55,146 nucleotides of DNA from JACNKV01 sp964422145 (GTDB lineage Bacteria > Fidelibacterota > Marinisomatia > Marinisomatales > JACNKV01). A model generated the notes under the pieces. That model had not been told where the DNA came from. It ran no database searches and saw only the letters and a list, made by a program, of their open reading frames with translations. Location: positions 1 to 55,146 of the forward strand of contig CAYQZV010000016.1 of assembly GCA_964422145.1 (NCBI GenBank). Reading direction: 5' to 3'. Each line of letters begins with the position of its first letter. The stretch's first letter is position 1. A program made the translations under genes and the position numbers. Positions 42,244-51,310 of the stretch are shown in pieces.

Positions 42244-45200
42244 CTAATAGGAACGGCTTTGAAAAATTCCGCCCCGCTGCTCTAATTTCAGATCACTTAA
42301 GGTCGGTGATTTAACATTGATCTTTAAATAAACTCCCTGTCCGTATCCGTTAGGTGTCCAATTCAGAGATAATTCCCAACAGTGCAGATCTCGATATAAT
42401 GAGAACGAATGACTGACCAGATCCCGTTCAATCATATCGAACCGTGCATTGTATCTGACCCCCCAATTTTTTGTTAATTGGATTGATGAAGAAGAATTCA
42501 TCCAAAATGTTTTCTGAGGATTAGACGGATCAAATGCATTAAGTGAATATCGAATACTGAGCCGGGTAGACCAGAATTTTCCACTCTGAGCCGGAGGGGT
42601 GTAATTCCCGGGAAGAGGACCTTCATCATCAAGATCCACAGTATCTTCAACAGCATGTTTTAACGTCTCTGTAAAGCGTTTCCCTTTAAATGAAAATGAC
42701 GTCGAAAACCCTAATTTGGTTAATCGCGGAAAGATCATTCCGTTTTCCAGCCTGTGATACACCGACACGCGCTGTCCGTCTTGAAAGTCGTAAAAATCGT
42801 GGGTCATGGATATGTCCAGATTCAACAGATTTGCGATCTTTGTACGGAGAGACGATGATAGGTTCGCCATTTGAAATTCTTCTGCAGCAAAATTGTATGA
42901 AGAGGACATGTTCCAACTCAGCAGATCGATTTTCTTTTCAGTTTCATTGTCAGTCAGAACCTTAGCTTTGAAAACATTCCGAATCGAAAATGTCATGGAC
43001 TGTCGCTCCTGATTCGGCGTTGATCCTGCATCCGTTCCTCTAAATCGATCCCACGTGGTATCTTGAAAAGTTCGGTAATATCCGGGATCAAATCCTAAAA
43101 TGGGTTTTGAAAAATCAGGCGTGTAAGAGTATCCGATGCTGGGTGTGATCACATGGCGAACCGCTTGAAGCGGTCCGATACTGACGGGAATAAATCCGTA
43201 AATATTTGTACTTGAACTCAATTTGAATGCCCCGGTTGTTTTGGCGGCAAATCCCTCTTTCTCGAATAAGTAAACACCGCCGGTATCATCCACAGCGGCT
43301 TCCATGTAAGACCCGATCCACTTCGAATTAATTGATAAACTTGGAACGAGTGAAATATATCGAAATATCTTTTGATTGGCGTTAAAGGAGATGGAGTGAT
43401 TCAATGTCCGGTTATATTCAGAATGAATGATGCCCTCTCCGTCATTATCCAATTCCCATTCGTATGTTACCGTACTGTCCTCATGGACGATTTCCTCTGC
43501 TTGGAACCATGATCTGAGTTTTTGAGAAAATGTATTTGAGTAACCCCAGGTGATGGAATGATACCATTTTGTGTCTGAACTTTGAGTTGGGAATAAGGAC
43601 CGTTTTCCATGCCGGAATGTAACATTTGGCAGGTTCCCGGTGATGTAAGTTATCTTGCTGGAAGCTGATGTAGGCGCTTGATAAAACACTGAATTGGAAT
43701 CCAGTCGGGATTCAGACATTAAATCCTGAGTTACCGACAAATTCATGCTAATTGAGTTATTTGATTTCTTCCAGGATTTTCGGTATGTTGCATTAGAAAT
43801 AGCTTGCTGATTTAAGCGTGTATTTTGCTGTATACCTGTAGAGTGATTGTAATCTCCATTGCTGTAATAACTTGCATTGACTTTGAATGTCTGGTTTCTT
43901 CGAAGGGTTTGATTGTGATTCCACTTTAAGACATAATCCGAACGGCGGGATTCTTTTAATCCGGTAATATCTTTTTCACCTCCGAGTAAAAATTGCCGGG
44001 TTTCTAGGTGTAAGTTCCCGGAGTATTTATACCGTTTTTTATACTTACTGATGGCTTTGAATGTAATTCCCTGCCGATCAGCAAAGTTGAGTATAAATCG
44101 TGTATCCCAATACGGATTCGGTGCCCAATAATAACCCAATCCGTCTAAAAACTGCCCTCGAATCCGTGACTCACCATAGGACGGCATGATCCACCCGGAA
44201 TGACGCTTTCCGCCTTGATCCGGGAAAATACCGAAGGGTAATCCCATGATCGGAATTCCGCCGATATAGAGGATAATCGGTTTGGCAATGACTTTATCAT
44301 TTTGGATCAACTTCATTTTATCGCTGTCGAAATGAAAATGAGGGAGTTTATGATCGCAGGTCGTATATATACTGTTTTGAACAAAGATCGTTGATTTGTC
44401 TTTATTGCGAATTTCATCTCCGTAATAAAATCCGTCGTCTACTTTTGTATTCCCTTGGATGACCTTCCCATGCTGCGTGTGCAGATTATACGTCATGTGA
44501 TCGCCTTCCATCGGTTCCTGTCCGGATTGGAGCAGAGTCGGACGAATCGCTTTTGTGGTTGTATCGCCGGGCGACAGCGGAAGGGCATGAAGCAAATTCG
44601 TATTCCAATCGACATCAACAAACCCGGCATGCAAATCGACGTCCTCATAATGGAGTTTCGCATTTTGGTGTAGGGTTGTCATCTCATCGGGAACTTGATA
44701 GCGGATCATATTCGATTCGTAAGAAACCGGGGAATCCATTTCTTGGCTGACCGAGTCGGGTGTGTATGTTCCTTCACATCCGCCTATAACGACAATGTAC
44801 TGAAGCGCGTCATCGAAAAATTGCAGAGAGATCGTATCGCCGGAAGTATTGTTAAATCCCTGATAAATTGAATCTTCAAATACATGATATCGTGTTGTTG
44901 CCATTCCTTCAATCCGCATGGAGTCCATGGTTCCATTTTGAAAAAATCCTCGCAGTGTTTTTCCTGTCAACTCGTTTTCAAATGACAGAGATTTCTTTAA
45001 CTCGTTCTCAAAATTATATTTTTTAGAATAATCACGCCATCCGGATACAGTGGACACGGCTTTCGCATCCGACGGGATTTCAAGGTATCGAAGCTCCTCA
45101 TCTTGATATTGAAGAAAGATCTCGCTGCCGGAAAGTGTTCGGTCGCTTTCAACAACTTTCGGCTGGAGGGTTAATATGGTTTGTTCATGTGTACGTTCAT

Positions 45201-45750
45201 ATTGGGCCAGTCCGCACGTCGCTGTACGGTCTTCTTCCTGAATGATCACATTCCCCGATGCGGTGTATGAAACTGCATCTTCGTTTGCGGATTTGACATA
45301 GGTGATGGTGTCGGCGGTGATGACTTGATCAATCTGGGTTAACTTTGTATGACCCATTGCTTTTCCGCTGTCTATATCAGGATAATAAATGAGTGAATCT
45401 GCAAGCAATTCGTAATCCTCGTCAAAGATCTGAACATCAATAAAAGCTTTCAATGTGTTAGACGGAGAGTGAAAATGTAATGAATCGCAGACCAGATACA
45501 TGTCTTCTTTTCGAACGGTGACAGAATCGATCATCCAGCCTTGATCTGTACTTTCATGATATTCTGCGCGACGACTGGAGATAAATATATTGTCTTTTCT
45601 AAAAACCACATCCCCGTTGAGGACTTGCATCGAGGTTTCATTTTTCGTGAAATTTTCTAACTTATCTGCACGGACTAACCGTAGCCGCCCTTCCGCTAAC
45701 AGACATGACAACAGGAGCAATAATACGATTGGGAACTGACGGCGTTTCAT
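42244..45750 (-). CDS. lptD: LPS-assembly outer-membrane protein LptD
   Basis: 1168 aa from ATG 45750, overlapping the rarA stop (TAATG). The signal peptide (MKRRQFPIVLLLLLSCLLAEG) is followed by OstA/LptA-like beta-jellyroll repeats (VLNGDVVFRKDNIFISSRRA, SYTASGNVIIQEEDRTATC) up to about residue 470. Then come the LptD core (FGIFPDQGGKRHSGWIMPSYGES) and the beta-barrel, ending in an aromatic (...FQSRSY). It inserts lipopolysaccharide into the outer membrane. The chain is long for the family, as in FCB bacteria. LptE is not seen nearby. Confidence 0.93.
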   Translation of the reverse strand: MKRRQFPIVLLLLLSCLLAEGRLRLVRADKLENFTKNETSMQVLNGDVVFRKDNIFISSRRAEYHESTDQGWMIDSVTVRKEDMYLVCDSLHFHSPSNTLKAFIDVQIFDEDYELLADSLIYYPDIDSGKAMGHTKLTQIDQVITADTITYVKSANEDAVSYTASGNVIIQEEDRTATCGLAQYERTHEQTILTLQPKVVESDRTLSGSEIFLQYQDEELRYLEIPSDAKAVSTVSGWRDYSKKYNFENELKKSLSFENELTGKTLRGFFQNGTMDSMRIEGMATTRYHVFEDSIYQGFNNTSGDTISLQFFDDALQYIVVIGGCEGTYTPDSVSQEMDSPVSYESNMIRYQVPDEMTTLHQNAKLHYEDVDLHAGFVDVDWNTNLLHALPLSPGDTTTKAIRPTLLQSGQEPMEGDHMTYNLHTQHGKVIQGNTKVDDGFYYGDEIRNKDKSTIFVQNSIYTTCDHKLPHFHFDSDKMKLIQNDKVIAKPIILYIGGIPIMGLPFGIFPDQGGKRHSGWIMPSYGESRIRGQFLDGLGYYWAPNPYWDTRFILNFADRQGITFKAISKYKKRYKYSGNLHLETRQFLLGGEKDITGLKESRRSDYVLKWNHNQTLRRNQTFKVNASYYSNGDYNHSTGIQQNTRLNQQAISNATYRKSWKKSNNSISMNLSVTQDLMSESRLDSNSVFYQAPTSASSKITYITGNLPNVTFRHGKRSLFPTQSSDTKWYHSITWGYSNTFSQKLRSWFQAEEIVHEDSTVTYEWELDNDGEGIIHSEYNRTLNHSISFNANQKIFRYISLVPSLSINSKWIGSYMEAAVDDTGGVYLFEKEGFAAKTTGAFKLSSSTNIYGFIPVSIGPLQAVRHVITPSIGYSYTPDFSKPILGFDPGYYRTFQDTTWDRFRGTDAGSTPNQERQSMTFSIRNVFKAKVLTDNETEKKIDLLSWNMSSSYNFAAEEFQMANLSSSLRTKIANLLNLDISMTHDFYDFQDGQRVSVYHRLENGMIFPRLTKLGFSTSFSFKGKRFTETLKHAVEDTVDLDDEGPLPGNYTPPAQSGKFWSTRLSIRYSLNAFDPSNPQKTFWMNSSSSIQLTKNWGVRYNARFDMIERDLVSHSFSLYRDLHCWELSLNWTPNGYGQGVYLKINVKSPTLSDLKLEQRGGIFQSRSY

Positions 45751-47048
45751 TAGTATCGTTTCGGCCAATATTTTGTTAACCGTGATAAAATAAATTTTTC
45801 ATATCCCAAGTTCGTCGGGCGGTAATAGTTCCGCTCTTTTCCTTCGGGAAAATAATTCGCTTTGGTAAAATGTTCTTCATGAAGATGCGGATAATCATAC
45901 TCTTTTCCGTAATCCAAGGATTTCATCAAATCCGTCGGTGCATTTCGTAAATGCAGCGGAACGCCGGGAGTTCCCTCTTTTTTGATGTCGCTCATCGCTT
46001 GATTCACCGCCGCGTAAGATGCATTGGATTTTGGCGCAGATGCCAGGAACGTTGTCACCTGAGAGAGAATGATCGCTGCTTCAGGCATCCCGATCATATG
46101 CACCGCTTGAAATCCTGAAACTGCCATGGATAATCCCATGGGATCGGCATTCCCGATATCTTCAGAAGCTAAAATGATGAGACGGCGTGCAATAAACTCG
46201 GGCTTTTCTCCTCCTTCAAGCATGACAGCCAGCCAGTATACAGCGGCATCCGGATCGCTTCCCCGAACAGATTTGATAAATGCACTAATCGTATCGTAAT
46301 GATAATCTCCTTTTTTGTCGTAAATCTGGGTTTTACTTTGAAGGGCTTCCGACAGGATATCTTTTGTGATTTTTCCGGATTCACCTGCCAGGGATAATGA
46401 GACGTCAATCGTGTTCATCAATTTCCGTGCATCACCGCCGGATGATTTGATCAGCATTTTTTTGACGGAATCTGAAAGTTGAACCTGACGTTTTTGAAGC
46501 AAAATATCGGTGCTGAGTGCTCGATCCAAAATGGATGAAAGAGCATCATCGGATAACGATTTCAGCGTGAGGACTCTGCAGCGGGAGAGGAGGGGCGAGA
46601 TCACTTCGAAAGACGGATTCTCAGTCGTCGCTCCGATTAATGTAATCGTCCCTTCTTCAACGGCATGGAGGAGAGCATCCTGCTGGGACTTGCTGAATCG
46701 ATGAATTTCATCGATAAAAAGGATTGTGGTCTTCCCAATCTGAAGATTTGTTTTAGCCATCGCAATGATCTTGCGCAGGTCTTTCACTCCGCTTGATACG
46801 GCCGAAACTTCAAATATCTCGGCTTCTGTCGTCCGGGCTAAAATGCGTGCAAGCGTTGTTTTCCCTGTTCCGGGCGGTCCCCAAAAGATCATCGAAAACA
46901 AGGATTGATTCTGCAATACTTTGGACAGAATTCTGCCGTCGTCCACCAAATGCGCCTGACCGATGAATTCATCAATGGTTTTCGGGCGCACGCGGTCAGC
47001 CAGCGGGGGTAAATACGGATTAATTGGGGATTCTGTCTCTCGTGTCAT
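45750..47048 (-). CDS. rarA: Replication-associated recombination protein RarA (MgsA)
   Basis: 432 aa AAA+ protein of the clamp-loader group, acting at stalled replication forks. The N-terminal RPKTIDEFIGQAHL precedes Walker A GPPGTGKTTLA and Walker B LFIDEIHRF. Other family marks are ATTENPSFEV and HHLRNAPT-like 'PLHLRNAPT' in the C-terminal domain. Coupled to lptD by stop-start overlap. Confidence 0.94.
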   Translation of the reverse strand: MTRETESPINPYLPPLADRVRPKTIDEFIGQAHLVDDGRILSKVLQNQSLFSMIFWGPPGTGKTTLARILARTTEAEIFEVSAVSSGVKDLRKIIAMAKTNLQIGKTTILFIDEIHRFSKSQQDALLHAVEEGTITLIGATTENPSFEVISPLLSRCRVLTLKSLSDDALSSILDRALSTDILLQKRQVQLSDSVKKMLIKSSGGDARKLMNTIDVSLSLAGESGKITKDILSEALQSKTQIYDKKGDYHYDTISAFIKSVRGSDPDAAVYWLAVMLEGGEKPEFIARRLIILASEDIGNADPMGLSMAVSGFQAVHMIGMPEAAIILSQVTTFLASAPKSNASYAAVNQAMSDIKKEGTPGVPLHLRNAPTDLMKSLDYGKEYDYPHLHEEHFTKANYFPEGKERNYYRPTNLGYEKFILSRLTKYWPKRY

Positions 47049-47169
47049 ACCTCAATTTATTCAGTCTGCAGAATTTAAAAAAGATGTTTAGTCGGTGAAT
47101 AAGGAAGTGAAATTCCCGGAACATTGCAGTGATAATCTTTGTAATTTTGGCTTTGAATAAGGAACCAAA

Positions 47170-47595
47170 ATGAAAAATTTCTTAAGAAACAGTATTTTAT
47201 TATCAGGGATGATGATCATGATACATAACGGCTGTACATCGCCAAAGGAGATTGTTATGGAAAACGGATTAAAATTACAAGACATCGTCATCGGTGAAGG
47301 TGATCTTGCCGAAAAAATGGATAAGATAACGGTAAATTATACCGGGAAACTCGAAGATGGAACGATTTTTGACTCATCAAAAAGTCCGGGAAGGGAACCG
47401 TTCGTCTTTACGCTGGGTGTCGGTATGGTGATTAAAGGATGGGACGAAGGATTTAACGGCATGAAAGTCGGCGGTAAACGCGTATTAACTATTCCTCCGG
47501 AAATGGGTTACGGCGCACAAGGCGCCGGTGGAATTATTCCTCCGAATGCAACGCTGATCTTTGAAGTGGAATTACTGGGCGTCGAAAAGTTTTAA
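47170..47595 (+). CDS. FKBP-type peptidyl-prolyl isomerase, exported
   Basis: 141 aa. The signal-like N-terminus ends near Cys22 (HNGC), a weak lipobox, so it may be a periplasmic lipoprotein. The FKBP domain (about residues 33-141) has TVNYTGKLEDGTIFDSS, GWDEGFNGMKVGGKR, and GAGGIIPPNATLIFEVEL. It helps proline isomerisation in exported proteins. AAGGA precedes the ATG. Confidence 0.92.
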   Translation: MKNFLRNSILLSGMMIMIHNGCTSPKEIVMENGLKLQDIVIGEGDLAEKMDKITVNYTGKLEDGTIFDSSKSPGREPFVFTLGVGMVIKGWDEGFNGMKVGGKRVLTIPPEMGYGAQGAGGIIPPNATLIFEVELLGVEKF

Positions 47596-47637
47596 CCACA
47601 TTAACAGATATTCAAAACTGAATTTGCAAAAAGATAT

Positions 47638-48591
47638 ATGATAGGTATCATGATGATCCCTACATCTAGAACAAAAGAAAATTCGGTCATCACACTGCAT
47701 CCATCGCTATGTAATGGATGCGGTAAGTGTGTTTCGGTTTGTAAGGGATTTAATCTGGAAATAGCAGACGGGAAAGCCATTGTTCTTCCTCATTCATTTT
47801 ATGGTTGTATCGGATGCGGGCATTGTATGGCGATATGTCCGACAGATGCGATTGAGGTATCCAAAAGAGAAATATCCTCAGAGAGTCTATTCCCAATCCC
47901 GCCCAAAGATTCTATCCTTCAATATGACCCATTGGTTGCATTATTACAGCATCGAAGAAGCATCCGGGAATTCAAAAAAAAAGAAGTTGAACCATCGGTT
48001 ATAGAAAAAATAATAGAAGCTGCAAAAACAGCTCCGATGGGAATCCCTCCATCAGATGTTCAGCTTTTAGTATTTAATACGCGCGAAAAAAATATCCGGT
48101 TTGCAAAAGATTTCTCTGAATATCTTAAAGGGATGAAATACATGACCTCAAAAATTGTATTGAAATTATTCGGTGTATTTTGGGGTAAAGAAACCAGTGA
48201 GTTTTTCACTCAGTTTTTCAAACCGCTTTTCCAAGCCTATACCCATGAAATGGATAAAGGAAACAACCTGATTAATTATGATGCACCTTTAGGTATGTAT
48301 TTTTATGGAACTCCATATTGTGACCCTGCAGATCCGATCATTGCGGCAACCTACGCGATGATTGCCGCAGAAAGTCTCGGATTGGGTTCTTGTATGCTCG
48401 GTGCGATCCACCCCTTCATCCAAAATGGAAACCGTGCGAAGAAATTCCGGGAAAAACATGGAATAAAGTTTAAAAGCCGGGAAGGATTATTTATCATATT
48501 TGGTTACCCGTCTGTAAAATATAAGCATGGAATAAAACGAACTTTTGCATCCGTTTCAGAATATGATGCAAAGAAATCCAAAGTAGAGTAA
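47638..48591 (+). CDS. Ferredoxin-nitroreductase fusion
   Basis: 317 aa. Two 4Fe-4S clusters at the N-terminus (CNGCGKCVSVC and CIGCGHCMAIC) precede a nitroreductase domain (HRRSIREFKKKEVE ... AAESLGLGSCMLGAIHPF) that binds FMN. In this family the ferredoxin end can feed electrons to the flavin. Substrate is unknown. Starts at ATG 47638, although later ATGs at about 47650 are possible. Followed 5 nt later by an SDR gene. Confidence 0.88.
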   Translation: MIGIMMIPTSRTKENSVITLHPSLCNGCGKCVSVCKGFNLEIADGKAIVLPHSFYGCIGCGHCMAICPTDAIEVSKREISSESLFPIPPKDSILQYDPLVALLQHRRSIREFKKKEVEPSVIEKIIEAAKTAPMGIPPSDVQLLVFNTREKNIRFAKDFSEYLKGMKYMTSKIVLKLFGVFWGKETSEFFTQFFKPLFQAYTHEMDKGNNLINYDAPLGMYFYGTPYCDPADPIIAATYAMIAAESLGLGSCMLGAIHPFIQNGNRAKKFREKHGIKFKSREGLFIIFGYPSVKYKHGIKRTFASVSEYDAKKSKVE

Positions 48592-48595
48592 GGTT

Positions 48596-49351
48596 ATGAA
48601 TTTCACTGGAAAAAAAGTATTGATCACCGGCGGATCAAAAGGGATCGGTAAAGCGACGTCAGTAGAGTTTGCAAACGCCGGAGCAGTAGTTGGAATCAAT
48701 TATCATCGTGATGATGAAGCAGCAGCGGAAACATTGGCGAGTTTGGAAGGAAACGGACACATGCTTTTTAAAGCCGATATTTCCGACGAACATGAAGCAA
48801 ACCAATTGGTAAATGATTTTATCAATGAATATGGAACGATCGATGTTTTAGTGAATAACGCCGGGATTTCAGAATTGCATCCGATCGACAAAGCGGATTT
48901 TGACACATGGAAAACATGCTGGGACAAGATCATCCGCACCAATTTGATATCAGCCGCCAATCTCTGCTATTTTGTATCCAAGATCATGATAAAAAATCGG
49001 GCAGGACGAATCATCAATGTATCTTCACGGGGAGCCTATCGCGGGGAACCAAACCAAACCGCTTACGGAGCAAGCAAAGCCGGACTGAATTCACTCACAC
49101 AATCCTTGGCGAAAGCGTTGGGAAAATATAATATTTACATCAATGCGGTCGCTCCGGGATTTACCGAAACAGATATGGGGAGTGAATTTCTCTCCGATCA
49201 GGAGAGAAAGAGTTTAATCAAAGATTCTCCGCTGAAACGGATGGCCCACCCAAAAGAAATTGCAATGGCAATTTTGTACTTGGCTTCGGAGGATTCTGAA
49301 TACACGACCGGCGCCATTCTTGATTTGAACGGGGCATCTTATTTTCGGTAA
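48596..49351 (+). CDS. Short-chain dehydrogenase (FabG-like 3-oxoacyl reductase)
   Basis: 251 aa classical SDR. The cofactor motif is TGGSKGIGKA, and NNAG is present. The catalytic Ser and Tyr-x-x-x-Lys are in NVSSRGAYRG and AYGASKAGL. The dinucleotide loop (NYHRDDE) and C-terminal end fit FabG-type NADPH reductases. The true substrate is not provable. A hairpin terminator follows. Confidence 0.88.
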   Translation: MNFTGKKVLITGGSKGIGKATSVEFANAGAVVGINYHRDDEAAAETLASLEGNGHMLFKADISDEHEANQLVNDFINEYGTIDVLVNNAGISELHPIDKADFDTWKTCWDKIIRTNLISAANLCYFVSKIMIKNRAGRIINVSSRGAYRGEPNQTAYGASKAGLNSLTQSLAKALGKYNIYINAVAPGFTETDMGSEFLSDQERKSLIKDSPLKRMAHPKEIAMAILYLASEDSEYTTGAILDLNGASYFR

Positions 49352-49367
49352 AGATTGAATTGAAATA

Positions 49368-49394
49368 AAAAAACCATCGATGAGATGGTTTTTT
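49368..49394. terminator. Bidirectional hairpin terminator between SDR and tRNA-Thr
   Basis: A perfect 11-bp stem (AAAAAACCATC with GATGGTTTTTT) and 5-nt loop follow the SDR gene. The stem's own A and T tracts allow stopping from both sides, which also serves the minus-strand tRNA gene. Confidence 0.85.
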
Positions 49395-49401
49395 GTAAGA
49401 G

Positions 49402-49474
49402 AGCCACTGAAGGGACTCGAACCCCCGACCCGTTCATTACGAATGAACTGCTCTACCAGCTGAGCTACAGTGGC
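49402..49474 (-). tRNA. tRNA-Thr (anticodon CGT)
   Basis: Read on the minus strand the gene folds as a complete cloverleaf: acceptor GCCACTG/CAGTGGC, D-arm with GCTCAGCTGGTAGAGC, anticodon stem GTTCA/TGAAC enclosing loop TTCGTAA (anticodon CGT, codon ACG), and a T-arm GGGGGTTCGAGTCCC. The discriminator base is T. No CCA is encoded. Confidence 0.93.
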
Positions 49475-49589
49475 AAATTGTGTTGAAACGATTAAAAATC
49501 GAGTGGAAATTTACCTGAAAAATAGAATCTATCTATAAAAAATATTTCTTGAATCTAACCTATAAAACACGCCATTTTCTAAACAACCT

Positions 49590-50516
49590 ATGAGAACAAA
49601 TTTTCTATATACTATCTGTTTTTTGCTGATGACAGGGATCGGCTTTTCTGAAACCGATGCCCTTTACATTTTGCATTCAAATAACACTAATGGAGCGCTT
49701 GAAAACTGTTATTGCCCGGATCATCCCCTCGGATCAATGGAAAAACGAGTGGGGTATGTCGAAACGTTTTTAAACGCCCATCCGAATACGGTGATATTGG
49801 ATGCAGGTGATCTGTTCTCTCCGGTGTACCGCCCTGCGAAAGACAGTTTGATCGCTGAAGCCTATAAGCTGATCCCTTACGATGCGATTTTACCCGGCGA
49901 TCAGGAATTAACTCGCGGGGAATTGTATTTAGGTCATTTCCTCATGAATACGCAGGCGGATATTGTTCTGTCCAATTATTCGTCTGAGTGGCTGCGTCAT
50001 TCTGTTTCTGAGAAGATCATCCAAAGGGGAAATAAAAAAATCGGGATTATTGGGATCATCAATAAAAACATTTTTCGGTATTATCCCAAGGAAGTTCAAG
50101 AGTCAATTGACGTCTCTGATCCGGTAAGTACTGTAAAGTCCTATGTGAAGAAATTAAGAAAGAAAGTTGATGTTTTGATCGTTCTGACACATCAGGGATT
50201 TGAGGATGATAAAAAATTAGCCGAAGCAGTATCCGGCATTGATGTGATCATTGGAAGCCACAGCCAAACTGTATTAACAAGTCCGGAAGTGAAAAACAAA
50301 ACTCTGATCACCCAAACGGGGAAAAACGGATATTATATGGGCGTGGTTAAAGTGGTGTTTGATTCGAATAAGGGGATCGTTTCAAAAAAGGGGTGGTTAG
50401 AAGCCATGACCCTGGACATGCCGGATAATCCGACCGTCATGAAATTCATCCAAGAATACGAAGAGAAAAGCGGATTAGTGAATCGGGCTAAAACAAAATA
50501 TTTAAACAAACATTAA
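49590..50516 (+). CDS. Exported metallophosphoesterase with unusual Cys motif
   Basis: 308 aa with a signal peptide (MRTNFLYTICFLLMTGIGFS). It has the 5'-nucleotidase-type calcineurin fold: ILDAGDLF, THQGF and GSHSQT. The first metal motif is unusual: SNNTNGALENCYCPDHP replaces the normal Asp-x-His, with a Cys pair. It is also shorter than UshA-type enzymes because it lacks the C-terminal domain. It may be inactive or use different ligands. Confidence 0.85.
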   Translation: MRTNFLYTICFLLMTGIGFSETDALYILHSNNTNGALENCYCPDHPLGSMEKRVGYVETFLNAHPNTVILDAGDLFSPVYRPAKDSLIAEAYKLIPYDAILPGDQELTRGELYLGHFLMNTQADIVLSNYSSEWLRHSVSEKIIQRGNKKIGIIGIINKNIFRYYPKEVQESIDVSDPVSTVKSYVKKLRKKVDVLIVLTHQGFEDDKKLAEAVSGIDVIIGSHSQTVLTSPEVKNKTLITQTGKNGYYMGVVKVVFDSNKGIVSKKGWLEAMTLDMPDNPTVMKFIQEYEEKSGLVNRAKTKYLNKH

Positions 50517-50539
50517 GACAAGATATCTTAGGAAAAATT

Positions 50540-50848
50540 ATGTTAGAACAGATCATCAATACATTAACTTCAAATCCCCTCTATTTAGTGATCGCCGTAG
50601 CGTTTGCCGTGATCATTTTATTCGGTGTAATTAAAAAACTATTGAAATTGGTACTCGTCGTCGCGGCTGTGTTTGTCATCTATATTGCTTATTTGATCTG
50701 GACAGGACAGGAAGTCCCTGATTCATTTGATAAAGTGAAGCAGTCCGCTCAGGAATCCGTTGAAAAAGGAACCGATTGGATTAAAAAGACCGTCGAAGAA
50801 AAAGCTGACGAAAAATTGGATCAAATCACAAAAGATGTGATGAAATAA
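50540..50848 (+). CDS. Small membrane protein with coiled tail
   Basis: 102 aa. Two hydrophobic segments (residues about 15-32 and 35-53) form one or two membrane helices. The rest is charged and helical (SAQESVEKGTDWIKKTVEEKA), a probable coiled segment outside the membrane. AGGA precedes the ATG. Unknown function. Confidence 0.65.
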   Translation: MLEQIINTLTSNPLYLVIAVAFAVIILFGVIKKLLKLVLVVAAVFVIYIAYLIWTGQEVPDSFDKVKQSAQESVEKGTDWIKKTVEEKADEKLDQITKDVMK

Positions 50849-50863
50849 CTATCGTTACCTCAA

Positions 50864-51286
50864 TTACATGAGAGAGTAGTCTCTCGTCGTTTCATAGAAT
50901 AAATCCCAAAATACACTTCCAAAAATCAGGATGGACAGCAGTACCAATCCAACCACAACGATCGAGATGATAAACAGAACACCGTTGAGAAAAATGGATT
51001 CACGGATATGGTCAATCGCCGAAACAAACCCGTCTGAATCTTTTTGAGCCAGGCTGAACTTTAACTGAGCCGATGCGGAATTTAGTTTCGTCCCGATCAG
51101 AATGTAAATGACGCCGATGACCACGGTCGGGATGGACATAACAAATATCGTCAGCGTATAAAATATACCGACAAGAATATTCATAATTCCGACAAATTTA
51201 CTCCATTTTGCCAGTTTCGTCAGAGATTCCTGACCGCGAAAATCCAATGGAAATTGAAGATGCGTTTCTTGTTGTATTTCAGTCAT
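50864..51286 (-). CDS. Small DUF5362-like membrane protein
   Basis: 140 aa. Two long hydrophobic stretches (residues about 35-65 and 95-128) suggest two to four membrane helices. The middle is amphipathic (SAQLKFSLAQKDSDGFVSAI). It resembles DUF5362-type proteins of unknown function. Convergent with the previous gene. Confidence 0.65.
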   Translation of the reverse strand: MTEIQQETHLQFPLDFRGQESLTKLAKWSKFVGIMNILVGIFYTLTIFVMSIPTVVIGVIYILIGTKLNSASAQLKFSLAQKDSDGFVSAIDHIRESIFLNGVLFIISIVVVGLVLLSILIFGSVFWDLFYETTRDYSLM

Positions 51287-51310
51287 GGCTGTGTTCTTTC
51301 TGTTTACGTT

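Noticed and set aside
50872..50885. Small GAGAG/CTCTC hairpin between convergent genes
   Set aside because: It is 5 bp, lies inside the end of a gene, and has no T-tract.
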